Source of the DNA: Polyangiaceae bacterium
GTDB lineage: Bacteria; Myxococcota_A; Polyangia; Polyangiales; Polyangiaceae
DNA length: 64,000 nucleotides
Reading direction: 5' to 3'
Assembly (NCBI GenBank): GCA_025353725.1
Contig: JANXOF010000089.1
Coordinates: forward strand, 1-64,000
The first letter of the stretch is position 1; each line of letters starts with the position of its first letter. Below are positions 25,932 through 32,545 of the stretch, one piece after another. Below the pieces are notes generated by a model. That model had not been told where the DNA came from. It saw only the letters and a list, made by a program, of their open reading frames with translations, and searched no databases. The position numbers were made by a program, and so were the translations under genes.

Positions 25932-28487
25932 TTAGTGTCCGAAACGTTCGAGCGTGAGGACAGGGACAGCGGCTGCTCGCGAGGCCTCGAGATCGACGAC
26001 GACCTCGAGATACCAATCGTTATCCTCCTCGGGATCGAGCAGCGCTTGTCGCACACGCCACGTGACGTCTCCCTCTTCTACCGCCATGTGTTTCGGGCTG
26101 CGCGCCTCCGGATCGAGGCGAAGGGTGCCGTGTTCTTTGAAGTAGTCGACGAGCTCGGCCTCGAGAAAAGCCGGATCGCACGCGACGGACACCGCGCCCG
26201 TGCTCTCGGCCGGGCTCGGGGTAAGCACGCGCGCGGCCTCGGCGTAGTTTTTGCGCGCAAGTTCGCGCATAAAGCGAAAAATCTGGTTGCGCACGAGCAC
26301 CATGAACCCGCGCTTGTCTCGCGTGATGTCCTTCGAACCCGCAGGCTCGAGCTCCTCGGTTTCGGGTCGCGCCTCGATGCGCGCCTCGGGGTTCTTCATG
26401 CGCTCCCATTCGTCGAGGAGGCTCGCGTCGACTTGACGGACGATGGCGCCGAAGTAGGTCGCGACGTCCTCAACGGCCTCGGTTTTGGCCCACTTGGGGA
26501 GCGTCTGCATGAGCGCTTTGTATACGTCTGACAGATAGCGAAGCAGCACGCCCTCGACGCGCTCGAGGGCGTATTCGCGGACGTACTCCGCGAACGACAT
26601 AAAGTTTTCGTACATCTCCCGCGCGATCGATTTTGGCCGAATGTTGTCGTCCTTCACCCACGGGTGCTTTGCGGCAAAGGCGTTAAAAGTGCCGTAGATG
26701 AATTCTTTTTGCGGTTTCGGGTATTCGAGTTTCTCGAGCTCGGCCATCCGTTCTTCGTATTCGATTCCCGCGGCCTTCATTTCAGCGACCTTGTCGCCCT
26801 TTAGTTTGTCGAGCTGACGCGCGAGGATGACCTCGGGGTTCTCGAGCATGGATTCGACGAGCGTGAGAAGGTCGAGCTCATACGCGGGGTCTGACGGCAC
26901 GAGCAGTTTCGCCGTGTCGAGAAGATAAAGAGAAAGGGCGTGGTGGATAGAAAAGTCTTCGCCGAGGTCGTCATTGACGATGATCTTCCGCCGTCCGGCG
27001 TCGTCATACGCGACGTCGAGAATGTCGGCCTCGCGAAGTGATTTGACCATCTCGAGTGCCGTGCGCCCGAGGGCACGTTGGTGCGCGGGTCGCTCGTGCG
27101 ATGCCTTGACGAGGCGTGCGAGTGCCATGCACCCGCCGTCTTCCTCGCGCGATAAAACGCTGACCACCATACCATACGACAGCGCAAAGCGTGACACGAG
27201 CGGCTCAGGCGACCAGGTGACAAGCTTGTCGAAGGTGGTTTTATCCCAATGGATATACCCCCAGTCAGGTGGCTTCTTTTTGACGATTTTTCTCTTTTTC
27301 CCGGGGTCGTTTCCGGCTTTGGTTTCGAGGCGAAGGTTCTCGATGACATGTTCGGGTGCTTGCGCAACCACGCTGCCCGCCGTGTCGTAACCTTTGCGAC
27401 CTGCGCGGCCACTGATTTGCTGGAAGTCGCGAACTTTGAGGATCGCCGTGTTTTCTCCGTCGAACTTGCAAAGTTTCGTGAAGAGCACGGTGCGAATCGG
27501 TACGTTGACACCGACGCCGAGCGTGTCGGTGCCGCTAATGATTTTTAGTAATCCTTTTTGCGCGAGCTTCTCGACGATGAGTCTGTACTTCGGCAAAAGC
27601 CCTGCGTGGTGAATGCCAATTCCGTGACGCAAAAAGCGCTGGAGCTCCTTGCCATACGGGCTGTCGAAACGCGCGCCGAGAAGGGCGTGATGAATCGCCT
27701 TTTTTTCCTCTTTTGTGCAGTAGTCCATGCTCATGAGGTTTTGCGCTTCTTCGGCGCAGGCGCGCTGAGTGAAGTTCACGAGATAAATCGGGTGCTTTCC
27801 CTCGCCGACCAACTTGTGGACGCGCTCGTGAAGCGGAATCTCGCTGTAGGTGAAATCGAGCGGCACAGGCCTTTCTGTGGACCGCACGATCGCCGTACGA
27901 CGTGAATTCAGCGCTTCAAGGTGCTTTTTGAACGGTTCAGGGTCGCCGAACGTCGCGCTCATCAGGAGAAAACGCGTGTTTGGTAGTGCGAGTAGCGGGA
28001 CCTGCCATGCCGTGCCTCGCTCGCGATCAGAGTAGTAGTGAAACTCGTCGATGACGGCGAGGTCGACGTCGGCTCGCGGGCCGTCGGCAAGAGCGATGTT
28101 TGCGAGGACCTCGGCGGTCGCGCAAATGATGGGCGCGTTGCGGTTGACGGAGGCGTCACCGGTCATCAGCCCGACGTTCTCGGCGCCGAAGGTTCGAACG
28201 AGAGCAAAAAACTTTTCGTTCGCGAGCGCCTTGATCGGACTCGTGTAGTAGGAACGCTCACCGCGCACGAGTGCGTCAAAGTGAGCGGCCTCTGCGACAA
28301 GCGACTTGCCGGATCCCGTCGGCGTGTTGAGGATCACGTTGGCGCCGTCGAGAAGCTCGAGGATCGCTTCCTCCTGGGCGGGGTACAATTCCAGCTCACG
28401 TGCGCTCAGGTAGGCAAGAAAAGCGTCGAGAATAGCGCCGCTCGAAGCGTCACTCGGGGGAAGTTCGCGCAGCGTGCCGTCGGACAT
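25932..28487 (-). CDS. Ski2-like DEAD/DEAH-box helicase with DUF3516 C-terminus
   Basis: The 851-residue protein has a superfamily 2 helicase core: TPTGSGKS (55-62), TSPIKALANEK, ATAEVLAN, DEFH (147-150), SAT (177-179), the unwinding motif V region GTDTLGVGVNVP and motif VI QISGRAGRKG. The DEFH-type motif II and TSPIKAL motif Ia are those of the Ski2/Mtr4/Brr2 class. The C-terminal 400 residues match the DUF3516 pattern, with basic and aromatic blocks such as PQKEFIYGTFNAF and REMYENFMSFAEYV. These proteins are RNA or DNA helicases of poorly known role in actinobacteria and myxobacteria. It heads a probable operon with two small genes. Confidence 0.9.
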   Translation of the reverse strand: MSDGTLRELPPSDASSGAILDAFLAYLSARELELYPAQEEAILELLDGANVILNTPTGSGKSLVAEAAHFDALVRGERSYYTSPIKALANEKFFALVRTFGAENVGLMTGDASVNRNAPIICATAEVLANIALADGPRADVDLAVIDEFHYYSDRERGTAWQVPLLALPNTRFLLMSATFGDPEPFKKHLEALNSRRTAIVRSTERPVPLDFTYSEIPLHERVHKLVGEGKHPIYLVNFTQRACAEEAQNLMSMDYCTKEEKKAIHHALLGARFDSPYGKELQRFLRHGIGIHHAGLLPKYRLIVEKLAQKGLLKIISGTDTLGVGVNVPIRTVLFTKLCKFDGENTAILKVRDFQQISGRAGRKGYDTAGSVVAQAPEHVIENLRLETKAGNDPGKKRKIVKKKPPDWGYIHWDKTTFDKLVTWSPEPLVSRFALSYGMVVSVLSREEDGGCMALARLVKASHERPAHQRALGRTALEMVKSLREADILDVAYDDAGRRKIIVNDDLGEDFSIHHALSLYLLDTAKLLVPSDPAYELDLLTLVESMLENPEVILARQLDKLKGDKVAEMKAAGIEYEERMAELEKLEYPKPQKEFIYGTFNAFAAKHPWVKDDNIRPKSIAREMYENFMSFAEYVREYALERVEGVLLRYLSDVYKALMQTLPKWAKTEAVEDVATYFGAIVRQVDASLLDEWERMKNPEARIEARPETEELEPAGSKDITRDKRGFMVLVRNQIFRFMRELARKNYAEAARVLTPSPAESTGAVSVACDPAFLEAELVDYFKEHGTLRLDPEARSPKHMAVEEGDVTWRVRQALLDPEEDNDWYLEVVVDLEASRAAAVPVLTLERFGH

Positions 28488-28654
28488 TTGTGAGGGACAC
28501 TAGCAGAGGGCAAAAGGCTTCACGTGGCGAGCTCTCGATCCACGTTTCCGACCGGATGGCGCGGCCCTGGAGATAGCCGTCTAGCGAATCGTTCGACGTC
28601 CGCGCCGAAACTCTACAGGCTTCCGCGAGGCATCCGGATTGCAGCGGTACAACC

Positions 28655-29008
28655 ATGACGCATTCGCAAGCCCTTCTCGTGTCGGCGGCCCTGGCGGCCT
28701 TTGTTGCCGTTGTTTCGATCGAATGTACGGCGGGCGCCGCGTCAGATGATTTCGACAGGCAAGCCGCAGCGTCGGTGCTTTCGTCCGTCGATCTGGCTAA
28801 GTGCAAAAGCACGAATGCGCCGCGCGGGGAGGGTCACATTCTTGTGAAGTTCACGCCCGCTGGAGCGGCGATTGAGGCGGTGGTCGACAAGGGGCCGCTC
28901 GTGGGAACACCCGTTGCAAAGTGCATCGTCAAAGAGTTCAAAAAAGCGAAGGTCCCAGCTTTTAAGGGCGACGTGGTGCAGGTGGGGAAGTCGTTTCGTT
29001 TCGAGTAG
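28655..29008 (+). CDS. Small secreted protein, function unknown
   Basis: The 117-residue product has a signal peptide (about residues 1-30, ending near TAGAAS) and then a small domain: LAKCKSTNAPRGEGHILVKF, DKGPLVGTPVAKCIVKEFKK and a C-terminal PAFKGDVVQVGKSFRF. The pattern of two cysteines about 46 residues apart with CIxxxFKxxxVPxFxGxxVxVxKxF recurs in myxobacterial envelope proteins related to the C-terminal AgmX/PglI/TonB-type domain. It would fold like a small TonB-C domain in the periplasm. No partner is obvious. ATG at 28655 was used. Confidence 0.6.
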   Translation: MTHSQALLVSAALAAFVAVVSIECTAGAASDDFDRQAAASVLSSVDLAKCKSTNAPRGEGHILVKFTPAGAAIEAVVDKGPLVGTPVAKCIVKEFKKAKVPAFKGDVVQVGKSFRFE

Positions 29009-29041
29009 CGACGGCGTGCGGCGCTCCGCTAGCGTGAGCGC

Positions 29042-29788
29042 GTGCGACGCGCGGCATGTCTCGAGCTCGGCCCGCGGGGCATAACGCTTTTTAGTTTTTG
29101 CCTGGCGTTTGCGATGACGTTCGAGCGCGCGGCGAAGGCCGAGGACGCGGTTTTGGACTACGCCGACGGTCCGGAAGCGTGCCGAGCGTTCGCGTCGCGA
29201 AACGAGAGAGAGCTCGCGGCCTGGAGCAAAACGCAGCCCCCGATCCCGTATGCCTACCCGCAAGACGATAACGTCCTCGGCGCGCCGTGGGGGAAGCTTA
29301 CGTCGGGCGTCAGCGCGACTTACGACCTCATGCTCGCGAGTCTCCTTCCGCACTTCGGCGCCCAGCTTCGCGCGGATTCGCCTGCGCTCGTCGTCTCGTG
29401 GCCGTGGCAGGTGCCACTTGGCCCGGCGTTCACGTGTTCGCGCCGCCGGGGGTCTTTCACGATGCGCGACTTTCGCTCGCATCGCTTGCTGGTGGAGCCG
29501 GGCATCATCGCTGGCCAGCGCGGTGTGGGCGTTTTCGTACGACCGGCGTACCGATTCCTGTACCACCCGAGCGACTGGGTAGTTGGTGCGGGGGGAGGCG
29601 TTGGCTCCACCTTCGAGCTTACGGGCAACCGCGAACCGCCGCGTCCGTCACTGAGTCCCGAGGCCGTGATCCAGTTCGGTCACTGCTGCGAGGCGAGCTA
29701 TTTTACGCTCGCCATGCGCTTCGATCGCTTCTTCGCGGGCGAGAATCGAAGCATCCTTTGGGGGAGCCTCGGGTTTACCTTCTTTTGA
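29042..29788 (+). CDS. Putative secreted/outer-membrane beta-barrel protein
   Basis: The 248-residue protein has a signal peptide (to about AKAED, residue 33) and a mature part of amphipathic beta strands with aromatic residues (VGVFVRPAYRFLYHP, EASYFTLAMRFDRFF), ending IPWGSLGFTFF-like SILWGSLGFTFF, the terminal aromatic seen in outer-membrane barrels. Two CxxR-like cysteines (FTCSRRRG, GHCCEA) occur. The start is GTG at 29042. It follows the small secreted gene by 33 bases and ends about 48 bases before tRNA-Ser. No family recognised. Confidence 0.55.
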   Translation: MRRAACLELGPRGITLFSFCLAFAMTFERAAKAEDAVLDYADGPEACRAFASRNERELAAWSKTQPPIPYAYPQDDNVLGAPWGKLTSGVSATYDLMLASLLPHFGAQLRADSPALVVSWPWQVPLGPAFTCSRRRGSFTMRDFRSHRLLVEPGIIAGQRGVGVFVRPAYRFLYHPSDWVVGAGGGVGSTFELTGNREPPRPSLSPEAVIQFGHCCEASYFTLAMRFDRFFAGENRSILWGSLGFTFF

Positions 29789-29793
29789 GACTC

Positions 29794-29822
29794 TTGCGCG
29801 GCGGGCTCGCTCGCTGTATGTC
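29794..29822 (+). promoter_or_regulatory. Candidate promoter of tRNA-Ser(GCT)
   Basis: A TTGCGC (29794-29799) and a TATGTC (29817-29822) are 17 bases apart, and the tRNA begins 14 bases after the second box. This fits sigma70-type spacing, though each box has two mismatches to consensus. Confidence 0.45.
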
Positions 29823-29836
29823 TCGAGGCCCACTCA

Positions 29837-29924
29837 GGAGAGGTGACCGAGTGGCCGAAGGTACCCGCTTGCTAAGCGGACGTCCGTCAAAAGCGGACCG
29901 CGGGTTCGAATCCCGCCCTCTCCG
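29837..29924 (+). tRNA. tRNA-Ser, anticodon GCT
   Basis: An 88-base sequence has the acceptor stem GGAGAGG/CCTCTCC (7 pairs), D-loop GACCGAGTGGCCGAAGG, anticodon stem CCCGC with loop TTGCTAA, a long variable arm (GTCCGTCAAAAGCGGAC) and T-loop GGGTTCGAATCCC. The long variable arm and GCT anticodon identify a serine tRNA reading AGC/AGU. Discriminator is G (29924). No encoded CCA follows. The next base begins a 126-bp palindrome. Confidence 0.97.
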
Positions 29925-30050
29925 CTGAACGCGTGCATAACGAGACGATACCGGCGCGCTGCCGGCGTCGGTCCTCGTCTACGTACATGAGTACGTTTCC
30001 TCGGGCCTTCTTGGCAGCGCTTGGTCTCACCTCGCTCTGCACGCGTTCAG
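29925..30050. repeat. 126-bp imperfect palindrome immediately 3' of tRNA-Ser(GCT)
   Basis: The outer 13 bases CTGAACGCGTGCA (29925-29937) are perfectly inverted at 30038-30050. The inner arms continue with partial complementarity (CGAG...ACC...GCGCTGCC against the reverse of GGCAGCGC...GGT...CTCG), and the centre is ACGTAC-ATGA-GTACGT (29981-29996). The symmetry centre of the outer repeats (about 29987.5) coincides with that of the central hairpin. So the whole segment can form one long interrupted hairpin. It carries no reading frame of interest. It could be a REP/MITE-like element, a structured RNA or a tRNA terminator. Confidence 0.8.
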
Positions 30051-30075
30051 GGCGCCTGCTGACGGGAGCGCGGCG

Positions 30076-30351
30076 ATGAAAATCGGCGGGGTGATTGGGG
30101 TGGGGGTAGTCCTTTAGGAGGCGCCGTGGTGTTCGGCATGCAGGGCTGCGGCCAGCTATCTGACGAGGCGCGGAATACCGTTTGTCGAGAGAGACGGTGA
30201 TAAGGATTCAGCGGCGAAGGTGGCCATGAATGCGACGCTTGAAAGGGCGGGGCTGGCAGAGGTGAAGTCGCTACCCGTGATGGATATTCGGGGAATCGTC
30301 ACGGTTGGTTTCGCTCCGTGCGTTGTGGATTTCGCATGGGCGCGCCAGTGA
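30076..30351 (+). pseudogene. Broken glutaredoxin-family gene
   Basis: From 30118 the frame reads EAPWCSACRAAASYLTRRG, then IPFVERDGDKDSAAKV, SLPVMDIRGIVTVGFAPC and ends at TGA 30349-30351. This is a glutaredoxin/NrdH-like fold: redox site WCSAC, cis-Pro in LPV and a GF-type ending. An in-frame TAG (30115-30117) lies two codons before the WC motif. The ATG at 30076 upstream gives only 13 codons (MKIGGVIGVGVVL). No start codon lies between the stop and the redox site, so an intact protein cannot be made. It may be a recent nonsense or indel mutation, or the 5' end was replaced. Confidence 0.6.
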
Positions 30352-30597
30352 TGCGTTTCAACGGCGCCTCGCGAGTCGGGCGGGCTGCGGAAGCCATTGG
30401 CCAACCAAGCTCCGCATCGTGAGCGTCGTCACCATCCTGGAGCAGGCGGCAAAGCAAGGCTTTCCCGTTGACCGAGGCACGCGAGACGCCGCGCCTCTCT
30501 AGGATGCCGACGCTCGTCTTTGGCGCGCCGGCGGAAGACGCTTCGTCGAAACGAGATAGGCGGTACTAGCGACGTAGAAATCGTAGCGCCGCGCGTT
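30352..30597. other. Non-coding stretch between glutaredoxin remnant and 7-bp repeats
   Basis: I see no convincing gene, RNA or promoter here. Short open frames are present on both strands, but none has a ribosome site or protein-like sequence. Together with the palindrome and the repeats it makes a gene-poor segment of about 720 bases between two tRNA-Ser genes. Confidence 0.5.
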
Positions 30598-30648
<51 letters not shown>

Positions 30649-30649
<1 letters not shown>

Positions 30650-30735
30650 GGAGGGGAAGAGATTCGAACTCTTGGAGGGCGTTAACCCTCGCCGGTTTTC
30701 AAAACCGGTGCCTTAGACCACTCGGCCACCCCTCC
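30649..30735 (-). tRNA. tRNA-Ser, anticodon TGA
   Basis: The minus strand gives an 87-base tRNA with acceptor stem GGAGGGG/CCCCTCC, D-arm GGCCGAGTGGTCTAAGG, anticodon arm CCGGT-TTTGAAA-ACCGG (anticodon TGA), a long variable arm (GAGGGTTAACGCCCTC) and T-arm AGAGTTCGAATCTCT. The discriminator is G and no CCA is encoded. It reads UCA and other UCN codons and is oriented towards tRNA-Ser(GCT), about 720 bases away. Confidence 0.97.
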
Positions 30736-30883
30736 AGACTGGCGGACAACTGTAGCAGCTTTCGCTCGTCTGTGGGGCTCGTGAGCGTGCGAAAGAGGTC
30801 GATCGCATCGTTGCTGTCGTGGTCGTCGGGTACGCGGCGTCTAGCCAGACCCGTCCGGCGGCGGCTGGTGAAGAGAACAAGCC

Positions 30884-31816
30884 CTAACGAAGGGAGTCAA
30901 TCTCGGACCGAGGGACGCCGAGACGGGTCAGCGCGTCGACCAACCGATCCGCGTTCACCGAAACGAGCGTCGGCATGCCGCCGGATAAGCCGAGGACGTC
31001 CAAAAAGTTCAACCCGCTGTCAAAAGGTGCGGCAAACGTCAGCGTTTCGCGGTCAAGAAGGAGTGCCATCGAGGCTCGTTCTTGTCCGAGTAGGAGAAGC
31101 ATTGTCTTGTCGTAGCGAACGCCTTTTCCCGTCACATCGAGGAAAGCTATGGAGGTGCATCGCTTGTTGGAAGGCTTCGTGAGCTCGATTTTTCGGTAGC
31201 CCCGCGCGAGCTCTGAGGTCGCCCGTTCGACCGTGTCGAGTTCCGCGCCTGCGGCGTCGATGTCGAGCCAGAGCGAATCGTCCGCCAGCCCATTGGCGAG
31301 GTGCCGGACCACCAGCCCGAGCAGCGCGAGATCGCGGCCACGCGCTCGAATCGCCCGGTCGAATCGTTTTGCCTTCGTCGATGGCACCCCCATTCGTGTA
31401 TCGATGGCGCGCGCGTCGTCGTCCGCACCGGGGTACGGTTCTAGTCCTTCGCGTAGCCACTTCGCGGCGCTGCAAAGACCGTCGAAATCCGTGTGGCACA
31501 CGATGGTGTCGACCTTGCCCACGCGCGCGCACAGCTCGGGCGTAACCATCTCAGGGCACGCGCCATGTTCCGCCTTCGTCGCGAGCACGAAGCGCGGGTC
31601 GTTTTTGTATTCTACATGCAAGGCATGATCGTGATGGTCTACCCACGCGGCAAGGCGCGACCCGAGGCCGTCGATCAACGGCTTCGTGATCTTTTCAAAG
31701 CCGCCACCCGACGCCTCCGACGCGAACGCGACGTCGACGACGACGACTCGTCCAGTCAGGCTGCTGGCCTTCGGTAGCTTGCGGGGCGTTGCAAACGCGA
31801 GCTCGGCGCGGATCAT
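30884..31816 (-). CDS. DHH-phosphoesterase-like protein with reordered motifs
   Basis: The 310-residue protein has AWVDHHDH (D60 to H64), a DHH signature, and HTDFDGLCSAAKW (108-120), which resembles motif I HxDxDGxxSA of DHH phosphoesterases. In typical RecJ, NrnA or GdpP proteins the HxDxDG motif comes first and the DHH later; here the order is reversed. A strand with VVVDVAFA (24-31) lies before the DHH. The C-terminal half contains GGMPTLVSVN (residues about 280-289) and could correspond to a DHHA1-like part, but no clear GGGH is seen. A nuclease, pyrophosphatase or dinucleotide phosphodiesterase role is plausible. It is divergent from hisIE, 33 bases apart. Confidence 0.6.
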   Translation of the reverse strand: MIRAELAFATPRKLPKASSLTGRVVVVDVAFASEASGGGFEKITKPLIDGLGSRLAAWVDHHDHALHVEYKNDPRFVLATKAEHGACPEMVTPELCARVGKVDTIVCHTDFDGLCSAAKWLREGLEPYPGADDDARAIDTRMGVPSTKAKRFDRAIRARGRDLALLGLVVRHLANGLADDSLWLDIDAAGAELDTVERATSELARGYRKIELTKPSNKRCTSIAFLDVTGKGVRYDKTMLLLLGQERASMALLLDRETLTFAAPFDSGLNFLDVLGLSGGMPTLVSVNADRLVDALTRLGVPRSEIDSLR

Positions 31817-31849
31817 TCGCCGTTACAGTAGTCTCAAAACGTTTGGCTT

Positions 31850-32530
31850 GTGGTACCCGGAGGCGTGGAATTCGACGAGCACGGTTTGCTTCCGGTTGTC
31901 GCGCAAGATCACCTGACCGGTGAAGTGCGCATGGTTGCCTTCGCCACGTCGAAAGCGGTCGAACTCACGCTGCAAACGGGTCGCGCCACGTTCTGGAGCC
32001 GTTCGCGCGGAGAGCTTTGGGAGAAGGGCCGCACCAGCGGAAACTGGATGGCCGTCAAAGGGGTCCTCGTAGACTGTGACGAGGACGCGCTTATTTATCT
32101 CGTCGAGCCGACCGGTCCGACATGTCATACGGGCTCGCCTTCGTGTTTCTTCAGGCGCGCCACGCTTGCGGGCGGGTCGGTCTCGACGGTCGATGCGCCG
32201 GTGCTCGCCCCGACGCTTCTCGCGCGGCTCGAGTCGGTTTTAAAGTCGCGAAAAGCGAGCGATGCGAAGGCAAGCTACGTCAAGAGCCTCTACGAGGCTG
32301 GGGCTTCGAAGATCGGCGAAAAGCTTGTCGAGGAGGCGGGCGAATTGGCGCGTGCCATAGCCGGCGAGGACGACAGCCGGGTCGCCGCCGAAGCCGCGGA
32401 TGTCGTTTTTCACGTCATGGTCGCGCTGCAATCACGCGATATTGCCTTCGTTGACGTGCTTCGTGAGCTGGACCGCCGCACCGGAACGAGCGGTCATGAC
32501 GAGAAGCGCGCACGAAGCGGCGCAGGCTGA
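31850..32530 (+). CDS. hisIE: Bifunctional phosphoribosyl-AMP cyclohydrolase / phosphoribosyl-ATP pyrophosphatase
   Basis: The 226-residue product has a HisI half (FWSRSRGELWEKGRTSGN, VDCDEDALIYLVE, GPTCHTGSPSCFF with the zinc and Mg ligands) and a HisE half (YVKSLYEAGASKIGEKLVEEAGELARAI, EAADVVFHVMVAL). Both activities of steps two and three of histidine synthesis should be present. Other his genes are not next to it. The start is GTG at 31850; no ribosome site is evident, though the gene reads cleanly from there. HisIE fusions of 200-230 residues are the common bacterial form. Confidence 0.94.
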   Translation: MVPGGVEFDEHGLLPVVAQDHLTGEVRMVAFATSKAVELTLQTGRATFWSRSRGELWEKGRTSGNWMAVKGVLVDCDEDALIYLVEPTGPTCHTGSPSCFFRRATLAGGSVSTVDAPVLAPTLLARLESVLKSRKASDAKASYVKSLYEAGASKIGEKLVEEAGELARAIAGEDDSRVAAEAADVVFHVMVALQSRDIAFVDVLRELDRRTGTSGHDEKRARSGAG

Positions 32531-32545
32531 TAACGTCATCAGCCT

